64,000 nt of DNA from Golubevia sp. BC0850 (Eukaryota; Basidiomycota; Exobasidiomycetes; Golubeviales; Golubeviaceae): contig JAAVVG010000012.1 in assembly GCA_012976225.1 (NCBI GenBank), forward strand, positions 62,001-126,000. Direction: 5' to 3'. A model generated the notes under the pieces. It was given only the letters and a program-made list of their open reading frames with translations, was not told where the DNA came from and did not search any database. The position numbers and the translations under genes were made by a program. Positions 23,852 to 35,761 of this stretch are shown here, piece by piece. Each line of letters opens with the position of its first letter. The first letter of the stretch is position 1.

Positions 23852-25977
23852 ATGATCCCAGTACCTCATTCTTACGACGAGTCGGTCGAGCGTCAGATTC
23901 GATCTCAAGAAGCTCCAAACCAATCTCACAACTACTACCATCATCACGATCTCCCCAACAGCGCTCACAGCGACAGATCAGAGTGGCTAGATGAACCAGT
24001 TTCAAGACCTCAATCTACTCAAATGAGGCAATCTGTCTCTCAAGTTTCCAATTCGTCATCCTTCGCATCTCCACACAGCTCCAACCATCACCAACATCAA
24101 ATGCAGCCCGAGGGCCACCACCACCCCCACCACCACCAACGCTACCCTTCAAGTTATCAGCAAATGCCTTCAGTCATCTTTCAATCATCATCAAATCGTG
24201 AGAGAGAGGAAAGTCCGGCAGGTGATTCTGAAGGAGGAGTACAAGCTCCTTGGGATGAGCGCTTAGCTGCGTCTCCAACTCAAACTCAAACTTTCAACTA
24301 CGTCGAGAGCAACAGCTCTTCTAGAGGAGAGCAGCCTCAACTGACTTCGGTCAGAGTTGGGAAGGGTGAGTTGTCGAGATTCATTTCCTAAGGCTCCTAT
24401 ACCGTTGGAATGGAAAGGGTGCAACGGTTGAAGGAAGAGATCCCGAAGGACAAGAGAGAAGACCATCTCTGGCCTGTTCTGCTTCTTCAACCACGGCTCA
24501 TTCTCAAAGGCTTTTTCTTCTGTGCAAGTTCATGGCTAGAGATAGAGCTCATTGAACGCTCTCGGCCCTCAGCTGTCTGACTTTCTAATCCTCCACCTTC
24601 TTTTGGACGACTAGCCTGTGGGCCTTGTAGATCTAGGAAGGTCAAATGCGAAGGTGGATTTCCTCATTGTCGTCTCTGCTTGGAGAAAGGTCGCACGGAG
24701 GAATGTGTCTACAGGCGAGTCTCATTTCAAAACTCTCTCCCACGTCTTGACCGTGCTCACCTACTTTTCATCTCGACTCTGTCTCTAGGGTCATCCCTCC
24801 TAGATCCATCACTAGAAAAGCTGTCGATGGTCTCCAAGCCCGTCTAGACATGGTCGAAACTCAGTTGAAAGCAAGTCAGGACGAGGCTAAGAGGAGCAGG
24901 TCCCTTCTCTTTCAAGCGAGGAAGGAACTCGAGGAGTACCGTTCAGGAGAAAGAACGAGAGAATTGGAGAGACGCCTTCAAGAGCTTCAGCTTAGCCTCA
25001 AAGCTCATCAACGTCCTTCAGAACAAGACCAACAGCAAGCACGCCGCTTTTCAGATCATTCCACCACCTTCTTTTACGAAAAGCCTAGAGGATCCGTCGT
25101 ACAGTCTTATCAATCTCCGCCTCTCCAAAGCTCGAGTGAGGTCGATTCTTCGGAAGCGTTCTATCCAAGCAAGCGCCATCAACACCACCAATCCATGGAT
25201 AGATCTAGCAGCTCTCTCAGCAGCGTTCAAACCAGACCACAGAATCATGGACCTCCACCACCTGGGAGCTCGGATGTCAGAGTAGCGACCAGCAATACTC
25301 GTCGCCGTGCTGCCACTACGACTGTCAGTTCTAAGCCAACTCTCTTCAACGATGGTCAAGTCGGTAACGGTCTGAACATCTCGTTCGGTCTGAATGAGGG
25401 AGACAAGTACGGATCCTCATACCAGAGGAGAGAGCACCAACATCAACACGGATCCGACCCAGGTCATCATCTAGTTTGCTCCCACTCGGTCTCAAGAGGT
25501 TCCACTCATTCTCCCTTCTATCCTCCAACTTCTGAATCTCTACCTCTACCAAGTCCACCTATTCTAGATCTTCAATCCGGTTCGGTCACCTCTAGATCTG
25601 TCGACAGTACCTCTCCAGCCACTGCTCCAGACGACTCTCAAATGATGGAGCCATGTTATCTCAGTGCCCCATTCATCGACCCAAATCGATCATCTCCCTC
25701 CTTCAATTTTGATCAGTCCAATAGTCATAGTTTCAACCATCTCCAACCTCAACCAAATCAGCTGTACAACTACGTCGAAGCTCAAAGTCAATACTCTGGC
25801 AAATATCCAAAGCAGCAACATCAAAACCAAGAACTTCAACAACAGCAACAACAGTTTCATCCTAGAATCCCTTCGCATCAACACGACCATCAATCCAGCC
25901 ACGCAGCTGATCCCCATTCATCCCCTCCTCAACCCTTCATGTTCAATCCTCATCAAGTCCCTTCTTCCTTTGAGTAG
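23852..25977 (+). CDS. Zn(II)2Cys6 fungal transcription factor
   Basis: Probable DNA-binding regulator of 600 residues. Exons 23852-24365, 24615-24714 and 24789-25977 join in phase. The binuclear zinc cluster is encoded mainly by exon 2: ACGPCRSRKVKCEGGFPHC, then RLCLEKGRTEECVYR, with cysteines at about 173, 176, 183, 190, 193 and 202. It is followed by a coiled coil of about 70 residues (LQARLDMVETQLKASQDEAK to ERRLQELQLSLKAH), the usual dimerisation element. The N-terminus has His runs (HHHPHHHQ) and the C-terminus is rich in Gln, His, Ser and Pro, like an activation region. No fungal-specific middle homology domain is seen. Intron 2 uses a GC donor (AG|GCGAGT). Target genes are unknown. 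Confidence 0.9.
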
Positions 25978-27616
25978 ATCGTAATGTTTTCTCATCACTT
26001 TAGCTCATTTCCTCCTTCTAATCTGATTTACATTTACTTAGACTATTCAGCCGCATCTCCTCTTAAAAGGCTTCTGAAGATCGACAAATCAATCTCTTAC
26101 AGTCTATAGCCTTTCTTCGCACGCACACCTTTCGTCTTCCGCAAGTTAAACTACAACAAATCTTCTTCAACGTGTCTCGAAACTTTCATTGACTCCTTCA
26201 ATTCTCATATCAAACCCCTTCCGTACCTTTAGAGTTTCGTCGCCACTTAGTTTTCCTTGTTCTTTCTCTGCTTCTGTTCTTTCCATCTTGTTCTCATTCT
26301 TTTACGACCATGCTGCTACGGTGCCAAATACATTAACGGCAGGCCCATCCGTTTTTCTTTGCCTTTTCAATTCAATTTCTCTGGCTCTGATTTCATCTTC
26401 ATCACTTTTCATACCACACCAACTCCCTTTCAATTGGACCACCTGTACCAAATACTCAAACAGGCTTTCATTAACTTTTTTCGCATCGACCACGCTTGAA
26501 CTCTCATTGAATTTTACGGAAGGAAAGACTCCGTCATCTATCTTCGAATAGAAGTCATCAAGGATTGCCGAAGATTGTTATCGGAGGGAAAGAGAGGATC
26601 TGCGTTCCGTCTCGGTCTCGCCGGGCAAATGCCAAATTGGGTGTTGATTACCCACCCGAAACCCAAATAATCCTACAAGCGGATTAAGACCGTTCTGTTT
26701 GAGGAAACCGGTGCATGGTGCGGACACTTTATTACTGAAACGTTCACTTCAGAGTTCAGTACGTTCGGTGGGAGCCGAATGGAACCTTGTTCTCTCGTTG
26801 GCACACCTTTTTGATAAGGAAAGACTATGCACAGCATGGAACTTTAACATGTGAACTATGTACTGTATGTTAGACTATGCACGCTCAATTGAGCAGCCGC
26901 ATGACCTTCCTGAGATAGAAGGGAGTACGCGAAGGAAGGAAAGACCGGCTAGATCCGACACCGACAAACCTGCGTGGCAAGCTGAGTTCTAGGATCTAGG
27001 GATGAAATCGACGATTTCAATGTTTGTTGAGATCTTGAGATCTCATCGATTTGTTTGGCAAGAAGAAGAGCATATCGTGGTAGATGACCATCGCTGCGCT
27101 CTTACGTGGGTGACGAATTGAGGAAAATCTCTGAGCCAAGCAAGTCGCAGAATCGTACCATCTTCACTTTAGTTTTTTGCTCTTCTACTTTTATATTGAA
27201 GGAGGATCAAAGTAGGAGTCTGGAATCCACGGAGATTGTTGCTGCGGTTTTGTGCGTTTGCAGCGCCGTACCTTAAATTAAGACCGTTATTCCCTCCCTT
27301 TCCAGCCAAACCGAGACAACTTCCAAACCAGTTTCGCTCCTTGAAGATCCTCATCCCCTTCCATTTTTCCATTCCTTTGCAGATTAATCTTTAAAATCCC
27401 CTTTCTAAACCAGACTGGCATTTGGTCGATCCTCCACCCCCTTCAAAACCATCAGAGACAGTATAAAAGGTTGACGTTCTGACTGAAACAGACCTTTTCC
27501 CTGCCTCTCCAAAAAGTCTCATTCCTCTTCCCTCTCCTCCTTTCTTCTTTGTCGAAGTCAAGTCAAACACGATCAGAAGACTCTCCTTGAACCGACTCAA
27601 TTTTTTATACTCCAAG
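25978..27616. other. Intergenic with a TATA candidate
   Basis: Short frames here look accidental. GTATAAAAGG at 27461-27470 lies about 150 bases before the next start codon and is a plausible TATA box. Confidence 0.4.
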
Positions 27617-29078
27617 ATGCAGGCCCAAGCTCCCTCAACCACCGCTCAACAGATACTCTCAAACGTTCTAACTTCCACCGCCTCAACCTCAACCTCATCA
27701 ACCTTCAGACCTTCGAAAGCTACATACAGAAAGATTCCACTAATAACCATTTCATCTGAGTCGGTGCCAATCCATGAGTTGTGTCTTCAAGGTCTGGAAC
27801 GTCTCTCTTCGCTACCAGCCAGATGCAGACCTGCCTACATCAACAACTCTACTCTCAAGGATAGAAGACTGCTCTTTGTACCACCTGTAGACAGCCGAGG
27901 TAGAGCTATTCAAGGAAGATGCTGGTGAGTACAAATATTTCAAACCTCTTTCATCGTCAGCGTTGCCACCTATCTGCATTCGTACTGACCTCGTCTCTTC
28001 CTTTCTTCTCCCCTTCCCTCCGAATCTCCACAGGAGTCGCAAATCAGCTCAGCAACACGCCATCATTCAGGCTCAAGCAAAAGCTCAAGCAGCACTTTTG
28101 GCTCAGCACTTCTCGTCTCAACCATCACAGCTCTCAAGGACGCCTTCTCGTCACTCGGCGGACCAACATTCTAACTCCATGACCAGAGACATGATCAGAT
28201 CTACCCTTCACAAGACTCAATCAAAGAACGACTACCACTCAATTCACGCCTCGTTGGTCAAGGATTCTCAGTGCTCACCGTCGAAGGTTCAGGCTCAAGT
28301 CCAAGTCCAAACCCAAGTCCATCTACCTTCAGCTCCATCCGAACCAAAGTGGGAGTTCGTCATGAGCATCGATGACGACGAGGAGGAAGAGGAGGACGAG
28401 GAAGAAGCTCCGCAACCAAGCTCTTTCAACTATGCACGTAGGATCTCCTTCTCTCACGAACTACCTTCTGTTCTAAGACCAGGACCTTACTCTCCAGCAA
28501 TTCCAGTCTCAGGCAAGGATGCCTCCGAGATGGACTACGATGTCGATGTCATTGTTGGCTTCGGTGACGTCGAGGAGTCAGAGGAGTCAGAGTCAGAGAA
28601 CGAATCCGAAGATTCCTTCTCTTCTCAAGGCTCGACACCTCCTTCGTCAAGTGCTTCTTCCGACGAATCAGATGAAGAAGAGCTGGACATGGAGATGGAG
28701 ATGATCGTCGGAAACGTGCTAGTCGCCTCTCAAAACGCCAACAAGCCTCTTCAAGCCTCTGGACCACCACCAATGATCAAGAAGCCTGGATTCACTTTGA
28801 CTTCTATCTCTGAATCGGATGAGGAAAACGAAGCTGACTACGAGTGGAAGACGATCGATTTATATCCCGGATCTAGATTTCCATCCAAGTCTCATAAGCT
28901 CTCTTCTTCTCCAAGACTTCGATCTTCACCTTATTCGTCTTCAAAGAGACTCCAACAACGTTCCATTTCTTCCAACAATCTCCAAATCATGTCACAACCT
29001 CAAACTCCGAGACTTCCAACCCCAGCTTATCTAAACCCTTCTTTCGAATCTTCAACTCGTCCCTTAAGTCGCCATTAA
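27617..29078 (+). CDS. Hypothetical Gln/Ser-rich acidic protein, two exons
   Basis: Exons 27617-27924 and 28034-29078 join in phase (TG|G for Trp) to 450 residues. The N-terminus MQAQAPSTTAQQILSNVLTS and a folded-looking block PLITISSESVPIHELCLQGL with RLSSLPARCRPAYIN precede an Ala/Gln-rich helix (IIQAQAKAQAALLAQHF), a VQAQVQVQTQVHL repeat, acidic runs (DDDEEEEEDEEEAP; ESEESESENESED) and YEWKTIDLYPGSRFPS near the end. Probably a disordered regulatory protein; I do not recognise the family. The exon 1 block is the best handle for a homology search. Confidence 0.78.
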
Positions 29079-29844
29079 TCATGGAAACCATCTCTCTTCT
29101 CTGGGAAAATCTCATCATCAACTCTAAAAATCTATTCAAAATCGCTCTCCTTTCTTCAAATTGCTGTCCATATCGCAATGGGTTAAACTCTCCCTTGCTC
29201 TACCTCACCATCTCTTTCGGTCTCTTCCTTTACTATCCCTTTCAAGTGTTACCTCTTCAGCATCTCCAACCTAAACATCCCTATCATCTAGTACTGTATT
29301 TCTAATTTTGTTCTCTGATCTCTTCTCCCTGCGTTTACCTCCGATCTCTTCATCGCTACTACCTCGCTCTTCCAATTCACACCTTTGTACCAAAAGCTCG
29401 ACTCCTATCTTATACTTTCCTTTTGTCTCTTCCTGAATCTCATTAGAGTTGCATTTCTCTCCTTCATCGATTTGTGACACTAAGACGTTGACTCTTAACT
29501 CGCGAAGTCCTACCAGGAAGTCGAAGCTATTCAGAGCTCAGGTGATCCCACCTTCCCTCCCTCAAACTCGTCTGGCACCAACCAATAACAAACGGCGACT
29601 CAAATCTGAAAGGTTGATAAGATTTTCTATTGTAGGTAACGAGAGATAGATACACAGGAGCATAGAACTTTAACTTTTGATTCTTGATGTTCGGAAGCTT
29701 CGACGAGTCAGTGTAAACCCGAACTTTTTGGGGAGAAGGAGCAAAAGAGGATCGTGAGAATTTGATTATTTGATGATTAAAATGCGAGTTAAACTTGATG
29801 AAAGCTGAGACGAAGACTAATTTGCTACCCTTTGAACTTTGTGT
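29079..29844. other. Intergenic, convergent 3' ends
   Basis: Lies between the ends of two convergent genes. No gene is seen. Confidence 0.4.
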
Positions 29845-31987
29845 TCAATCAGCGAACTTCTTCATGAAGTCTTTGTGGAAAGTACCAAACCTCTGAATGA
29901 ATTCATCAGTTTCTTTAGCCAAAACCGTAGTTCTAAAGAAAGACTTTCCATTTTGATCCGGCATTTTCCCAAATCCACTTCCGGGAACCACACAAATTCC
30001 AGTAGCGTCCAAAAGTTCAAAGCAATAGAATAAATCTGGTTGAATCCCTTTTCCATCATTTTGTTTCTTTGCTTCTTCCAGAGCTTTCTTAGGTAAATCA
30101 ACTTGAGGGAAAAGATACAAAGCTCCTTGAGCAGGATTGCATTTCATGTTTGGTAATCTGTCAAATTCATCTCTCATTTTTTCAGATCTCTTTTTTAAAG
30201 TTTCATGAATCCCTTGAGTTTCCTTTTTGAACAATTCAAAAGAAGGTTCATTTTCCTGAGGAGGTTTGACTAGTAAATCAACTCCGATTTGTCCTTGAAG
30301 TGAAGGACAAAGAGAAACTGAAGCCATTTTATAAATTTCAGATTCGACTTCTGGAGAAATGTTGGTCAATTCGAAATAACCACCTCTTCTACCACATTCA
30401 CCAGAAACTCCCTTTGAAATCGAATGGAAAGAAATCAATTCAACATCTTCGGAAATCTTCCTTTCATTCTCATCCTTTGAATTTGAAAAGTCTTTCAAAA
30501 CTTTCTTGAATGAAACGAAAGGTCTTTCTTCAGGTTGATAGATATTAGTCTGATAAACCTCATCAGCGAACAACACCAAGTTCTCTTCATGAGCCAACTT
30601 GATTACATCTTTGATGTTTTCTTCAGATAAACAACTTCCAGTTGGATTTCCAGGATTGATGATGACGCAAGCTCTAACGTCTACTCCTTTGGATTTCGAT
30701 TCTTGAAGAGAAGATTTCATTTGAGAGACTTCTAATCCCCAATCTTGATCCGAATTGAGATCGTACTTGACTGGTTTGGCATCGTAGAGAGAAAGAGTGG
30801 CTGAATAGAGAGGGTACTGAGGAATCGGAATCATGACTCCAACTGAAGGAGAAGAGATGAGGATCGACATTAAAAGAGCCACTCCTCCTGAAGCTCCAGA
30901 TGTCAGGTAGATGAGTTCTGGATCCGAGGGATGTCCGTCTCGCTCTGGGTGAGGTGAGGTGAAGGTTAGATAAGGAGGGTTGGAGGGTGAGAATCTCTCG
31001 GGACACTCATTTCCCTTCCTTCTCTCTCTGCTGCACTCATGCTTCGGATTGAACTAACTTTCAATGAACTCAGCTACATGTTTTCTGATGCTGGCAGCTC
31101 CCTTGGAATGAGAGTAGGCTCCAACACTTCCAATGTCATGTAAGATGCTCTTGGCTCTCTCTTTGACGTCTTCGGGGAATGCTTTACTTGCAGCTTCGTT
31201 CTCCAATAGATCTGGATACTCAGTCAGAGCAGCTACCTGTGATTTCGAAGGAAAGGAAAGAGGTCAGTACAGATGCCTTCTTTGGTTGCCTTCTGAGATT
31301 AGATCGCCGACAGTGAGATTGACCACTTCCAACCCCTCTTTCTCCTTCGCCTGTTGAAGTCTTTTGATGAGGAATACTCTAGTAGTTCAAATAGACCAAG
31401 TCTAGAGAAGGAGAGAGAGAGGTAGAGACTTGGGACTTGAAGGGATTGGAAATTGAATGACTCCACTTGAACCCATGGCTGAATCTAATCCAACCCAGGT
31501 TCCTTCACCTTCCCTCCTAATTACCACTCCCACTCTTGCTAACCTCATTCTACCATGAGATCGCACTCACCTGTCTCCAAAAAGTCAAAGGTTTCTGAGC
31601 CAAGAAAGGTTGTTGTTGAGGGTTACCAATGTTGGCAGTCACAACTGAATCGAATGGCAAATTCTTCTCCTTTCCCTTTCCTTCTGCTATCCAATCTGCG
31701 TATCTATTAGCTCTATTACTTAATTCACCTCTAACAGCGTACTCTACATTCTTTACATGTGGATTGATTGAAGTTGTTGTTAGTACTTTTTCATAAGTAG
31801 AAGATGATGAGGATGACATGTTGAATCTTGAGCCACTTGAACTGAGGAAATTTCTGTTAATGGTAAGAGTAAAAGGAGAAGAAGAAGAAGAAGAAAGTAG
31901 ATTGGAATTGAGGTAACTGGTTGATTTGGTTGAACTGGTTAAGAGGAAAGAACGAGTTGGGGTTCTTGAAAGTAATATGCGAATCAT
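29845..31987 (-). CDS. ALT1: Alanine aminotransferase
   Basis: PLP enzyme that interconverts alanine plus 2-oxoglutarate and pyruvate plus glutamate. Exons 31987-31571, 31236-31059 and 30944-29845 join in phase to 564 residues. Diagnostic parts are VRGELSNRANRYADWI, IGNPQQQP, DIGSVGAYSHSKGAASIRKH, LTSGASGG, INPGNPTGSCLSEENI, LFADEVYQTNIY, and SFHSISKGVSGECGRRGGYF with the PLP lysine at about residue 376. The first ATG gives a 56-residue leader rich in Ser, Thr, Arg and Leu without acids (MIRILLSRTPTRSFLLTSST), typical of mitochondrial import. A second in-frame ATG at 31819 (MSSSSSSTYEKVL) would give a cytosolic enzyme of 508 residues. The intron 2 donor is GTTAGT. Confidence 0.95.
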
Positions 31988-32410
31988 TTCCAATGGCAGC
32001 AGCGAGTAAGCGGGGAACTGAACTGTGGAGAGCAAAGAGAAGATTCGTTGCACAAGCGCGTGACTTGTAACGATGCAACAGTGCAGTGAGAGAAGGGTTC
32101 CTACCCCTCCTACATTCCACCGATCTCATCCTTCCATTCTCACACTTCAAAGTTTTATGAGGAGAGAAAACAAAAGATGAATGCGTTATTTAGAAATTGA
32201 ATGATTTTTGATTTACTGTACAGAGAGAGAGAGAGAGAACCGACGAAAGGGAGAGAAAGGAACGAGAAAAAGCGGATGAGAAAAGAAATAGGTGGGAATT
32301 CGAGCTATCTGGTAATCTCCAGAAGTCTTTTAGAGGAGAGTAGAGAAACTAGAGAAGAAACTCGGAAGAGCTCAGCAGCAAAGGCAGAAGGATTGCAGAA
32401 ACCATTTGAG
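31988..32410. other. Intergenic, aminotransferase promoter and TFIIA 3' end
   Basis: Contains a (GA)n run at about 32222-32238. Both neighbours are on the minus strand. Confidence 0.4.
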
Positions 32411-33350
32411 TTATTTAGGTTGAGCTCCTTCAGGCATCTTACAAGCTACCAACTTGATTCTATCAACATCGATCCATTTCCCGTTGTCTAATTTCAATTG
32501 AGCATCTTTGACAATGAAAGTCCAGACTTCTTCACAGAGTCTGTAGTTATCGAGATGACCCTGATGGAAAAAAAGGAACAGAAGGAAAGGATGGAAAGTG
32601 AGTGTCGAAACTTCATTTGAATCAGAACTTCGAGCTGATCTTCCAAGAGTTATTAATCTCATAGAATTTGAAAATTTGATTTTGCTAGAAGGTTGGTCTG
32701 GTAGGGTAGGTAGATTAGAAATCTCGAGAATTTCGTTTCGACTCACCTTCAAGACACTCTTTGCGACTACGTGTTTGGAAAGAGTTTCAGCTACTGATCT
32801 ATCGAATTGAGTTAAAACCTTCATTGCCAAAACTGGATTGATATGACCTGATTGAATCAATTCATCTAAAGCATCTGTTAGGTTGACTCCAATGCTAGAG
32901 GAAAGAAGAGGAGGAGCGACGAAGGGGTTAGTCACACCTTTCGAGGTCTCTAGATACGATCGTTCAGTAAAACATTCATTATGAAAGCTGTCATTTGCGA
33001 GTTCAGGCATCTATTCATAAGAGACTTTATAGAGGACTCGGTTTTGAAGGGTTCTGATCCACCAGCCTTTCTGCCTTCCTCTCCGATACCTCCCAATCTT
33101 CCATCTGCTTTGATCCAGATAGATCATTAACGGCTTCTCTCAGTAATTCCTCCATAGAAATTCAATGTCTAGCTGCCATCAAGCAGCGCGAGCTGCTTAT
33201 CTTGATCTAGATGTGCTCAGTCCCTTTGCCTCCATCTTATCTCCTTGAACTCCTGAATCTAGCTTCTCATGAACCATCAAAAGCAGATGCGAAATGAACT
33301 AACCTACTTCTTCTGTAAAGCTCATAAGCCTGGATTTGTTTGTTGCTCAT
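32411..33350 (-). CDS. TOA2: TFIIA small (gamma) subunit
   Basis: General transcription factor subunit that stabilises TBP on the TATA box. Exons 33350-33304, 32894-32747 and 32560-32411 join in phase to 114 residues, the usual size. Exon 1 gives MSNKQIQAYELYRRS, exon 2 SIGVNLTDALDELIQSGHIN then PVLAMKVLTQFDRSVAETLS, exon 3 GHLDNYRLCEEVWTFIVKDA and DRIKLVACK. Intron 1 is 409 bases, long for this window, with a weaker donor (GTTAGT); reading through from a later ATG (33010) gives a false N-terminus. The promoter lies against family fragment D, head to head. Confidence 0.94.
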
Positions 33351-33588
33351 CTTTAGCTCTATCTCTGTCTACCTTTGAATTGGACAAGCTTCCTGAAGCT
33401 CGATTACTTTCCCTCGGTTGATCCGAACTCCAATCTTTGAATGTCCTGGCTGTTGAACTTATCAAACGGAAAGATTGAGAGATAAAACAGATGGAATGGA
33501 AAGGCGAAGATGAAGGTTTTGATTTGAAAGCGCAGAAGAGACTCTTGGTGGGAAGGTCAAAGAAGGAAGATAGAATTCTTTTCCCCCC
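33351..33588. other. Gap between TFIIA and fragment D
   Basis: TFIIA 5' flank and the broken left edge of fragment D. CTTGGTGGGAAGG near 33544 resembles the family SLVGGN codons, so the junction may be a rearranged family piece. Confidence 0.3.
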
Positions 33589-33940
33589 ATCTACTGTTCT
33601 CTCGAGCAAAGGTCTTCTAAGCGTCAAAGAACTGGTGATTCCATCTAGAGCAATCGATTCTACGGGTTTAGAGGCAGACTCTCCTCGCTCACTCAGACTT
33701 TGGAAAGAAATGGAAGTCCTGGAAGGGAACGAGATGATCAAAACTGGGAAGGTGAAGCTAAGGACCTTGGAGTTAGGCGAGACAAGTGAGTAGACATAAG
33801 ACCATCATTTTGGAGTGGAAGAGAGTAAAATCTTAACTGACCTCAAATCATTCTTCTCTCTTTCTCTTTCAGTTGGAGATGAATCAAAAGGAGAGAATTG
33901 CCCGTCGAGCATTCCGTGGATCTCCCCTTGGCCTCAATGA
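33589..33940 (+). pseudogene. Fragment D: C-terminal piece of the F-box/LRR-like family
   Basis: Only the end of exon 3 and the last exon are present. Exon 3 part: STVLSSKGLLSVKELVIPSR to LWKEMEVLEGNEM (two codons shorter than in C) and KLRTLELGET, ending at a GTGAGT donor near 33786. Last exon 33873-33940: GDESKGENCPSSIPWISPWP, Q, stop. Frame and splice sites are intact. The DNA downstream to about 34310 is the shared 3' flank. Confidence 0.8.
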
Positions 33941-34310
33941 TGAAGCCTCCAGTTCAGGATCGATGTGAATGCTTGGCTTTGTCTTCTAGGCGTACTTGAA
34001 AATAGAAAGAGTCTTCGGCGCGGGGATTGACTGAAGCCTTTTGGGAACTGGAAGGAGAAGGGGGAAGAACTCGATTTTCGATCTTGTGCAAGTATAAGAG
34101 CTTTCTCAAAAACACGAGACTGCTGTTCAATCCCAAGCCTCTGTTTGAGATCGAGCCTTCAGGTACTCGGATGAAACGACGAGGAGAAACCTCAAAAATT
34201 CCCCTTCCCCACCTCTTTCACCTCGGCACCTTCCTATCTACACATCCACGTTCCATTTGTGAAGGCGAAGCCACCTTGATGCTCTGTTGACTGAAACTTG
34301 CTCCGCTAAA
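33941..34310 (+). repeat. 3'-flank repeat of fragment D
   Basis: The first 90 bases match the flank of copy B; from about 34040 on it matches repeat H (9180-9830) without the insertion seen there. Confidence 0.75.
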
Positions 34311-35040
34311 GAGAAAGAGAAGTTCAAAGCAGGCTCGACCTCAGCTTTTGGTTCGGATAGCAAAGAAGAATTCAATGCTCGAGACTCTTCAAGTCCAACT
34401 TCTGATGCTTTACTTCCTTAGACCAGAGTTCTACAAATCGGTTTCAAGCCAGGCTCTACTGGTCGAGAAGCTACTCCAATCTCTTCAACTCAAACCACTC
34501 CAAGAAAGACAATCCAGACCGAGTAGAAGAGCTGATTCTGTTTCTCTGGTTCCTGAATACATCCTTGAGAAATCTCCTGTGTCCTTTTCTATTCTGCTTG
34601 TATCATCAAATCTTTACTCCTTTCATCTTTACTTTCTCTTGTTTTACTTCTTTTCTATGAAACAACGCAAATTTCAAGATTTTGCATCTTGCCCTTGCCC
34701 GATCTTGAGACAGCAGTCGAAGGAGTTTGACTTGTCTGTCGCCAGACCTTATTGACTTATTCAGGGACTGGAAGTCAGCCTAGGTCGATGTCACGAGTCG
34801 TCCCAGCATCAATCTAGAACCAGAATTCGACAAGAAGAGTGAAGAGGCCTCGTCTTGAAGGCTTTTTGGATTCTGAAGAAACCTCGATTGATGCAGACAC
34901 ACCTTGACAAGGAGACATCATCCCTTTCAGTCATGAAAGTCGTTGGTTCAGAATTTGCCACTACAGTTGTCTCATTAGAAAGATACGTTAGATCTTTGAG
35001 GGCAAACCGGGCACAATTTCCCTCAAGGAAATCAAAAACA
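34311..35040. other. Intergenic
   Basis: Frames here (for example 34348-34755) match nothing. A basic KRPRLEG-type string near 34850 is not part of a gene I can define. Confidence 0.3.
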
Positions 35041-35761
35041 CTAAGCTAGAGCCATCCAGAGACTTGCTGAGAGTGTTGCTAGCAGAGCAAACAAAACAGG
35101 ATGAGCAGACTGAGGAGCATAGTCCACCTCTACAGAGGTCACTTTAGTCACTTTTGCTAACGCGGCTGAATAGGATTCGACCCAGCCAGAAGTAAATTCG
35201 GCACCTTCTCTAGAATAAGCTGCGAGATCACTGGGGAGAGAAAGAATCATGTATCCGTTGGGAGAAGAATAAGCCAAGATCAACAGCGACTCGGGGCGAA
35301 AGGATTGGTTACTCACGTTTCAGCAGCAATCCTAGCTATGTCAGAAGCCATGCCCTTCTCCATAGAGAAAACACTGCTGGTACCCTGAGCATCCAAGCTG
35401 CTTCCAAGGTTAGAGAGAGCGGCTAAGTCTCGATCAGCTCCATAGCTAGCTGCAGCCGAAGCGATAGATTCAATGTTGTATCCAGCTGCAGCTGAAGCCC
35501 TTAAAGCTCCAATTGGATCGTTGGTAAAGATGAAAGATACTTTCCCGACTCTAAGACCGGTGTCCACTGAGGACGATGAGGAAGAGAAAACGATCTGTGA
35601 GATTTGTGGGTCAATTTATCGGAAAACCTCACATTCTTGATTCGATACATACCTGAGGTAGCAGCATTTAAGTCTGGAGCTTGGGTGATTTGAGCCTGAG
35701 GCGCTGCATATGGTAGGCCAGCAAGCAGAAGGGGCAAGGACAGATGGAGAGAGAATTTCAT
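35041..35761 (-). CDS. Small secreted protein, probably GPI-anchored
   Basis: Exons 35761-35653, 35566-35317 and 35230-35041 join in phase to 182 residues. It has a signal peptide (MKFSLHLSLPLLLAGLPYAA), a middle rich in Ala and Ser (ALRASAAAGYNIESIASAAA) without cysteines after the signal, and a hydrophobic C-terminus (HPVLFALLATLSASLWMALA) that ends the protein, the layout of a GPI-anchored surface protein. The anchor site is a guess (Ser/Ala near SAHP). Family not recognised; likely at the cell wall or plasma membrane. Confidence 0.82.

Noticed and set aside
32895-33010. Alternative N-terminus MPELANDSFHNECF for TFIIA gamma
   Set aside because: It is intron read-through; the exon at 33304-33350 gives the conserved YELYRRS sequence in phase.
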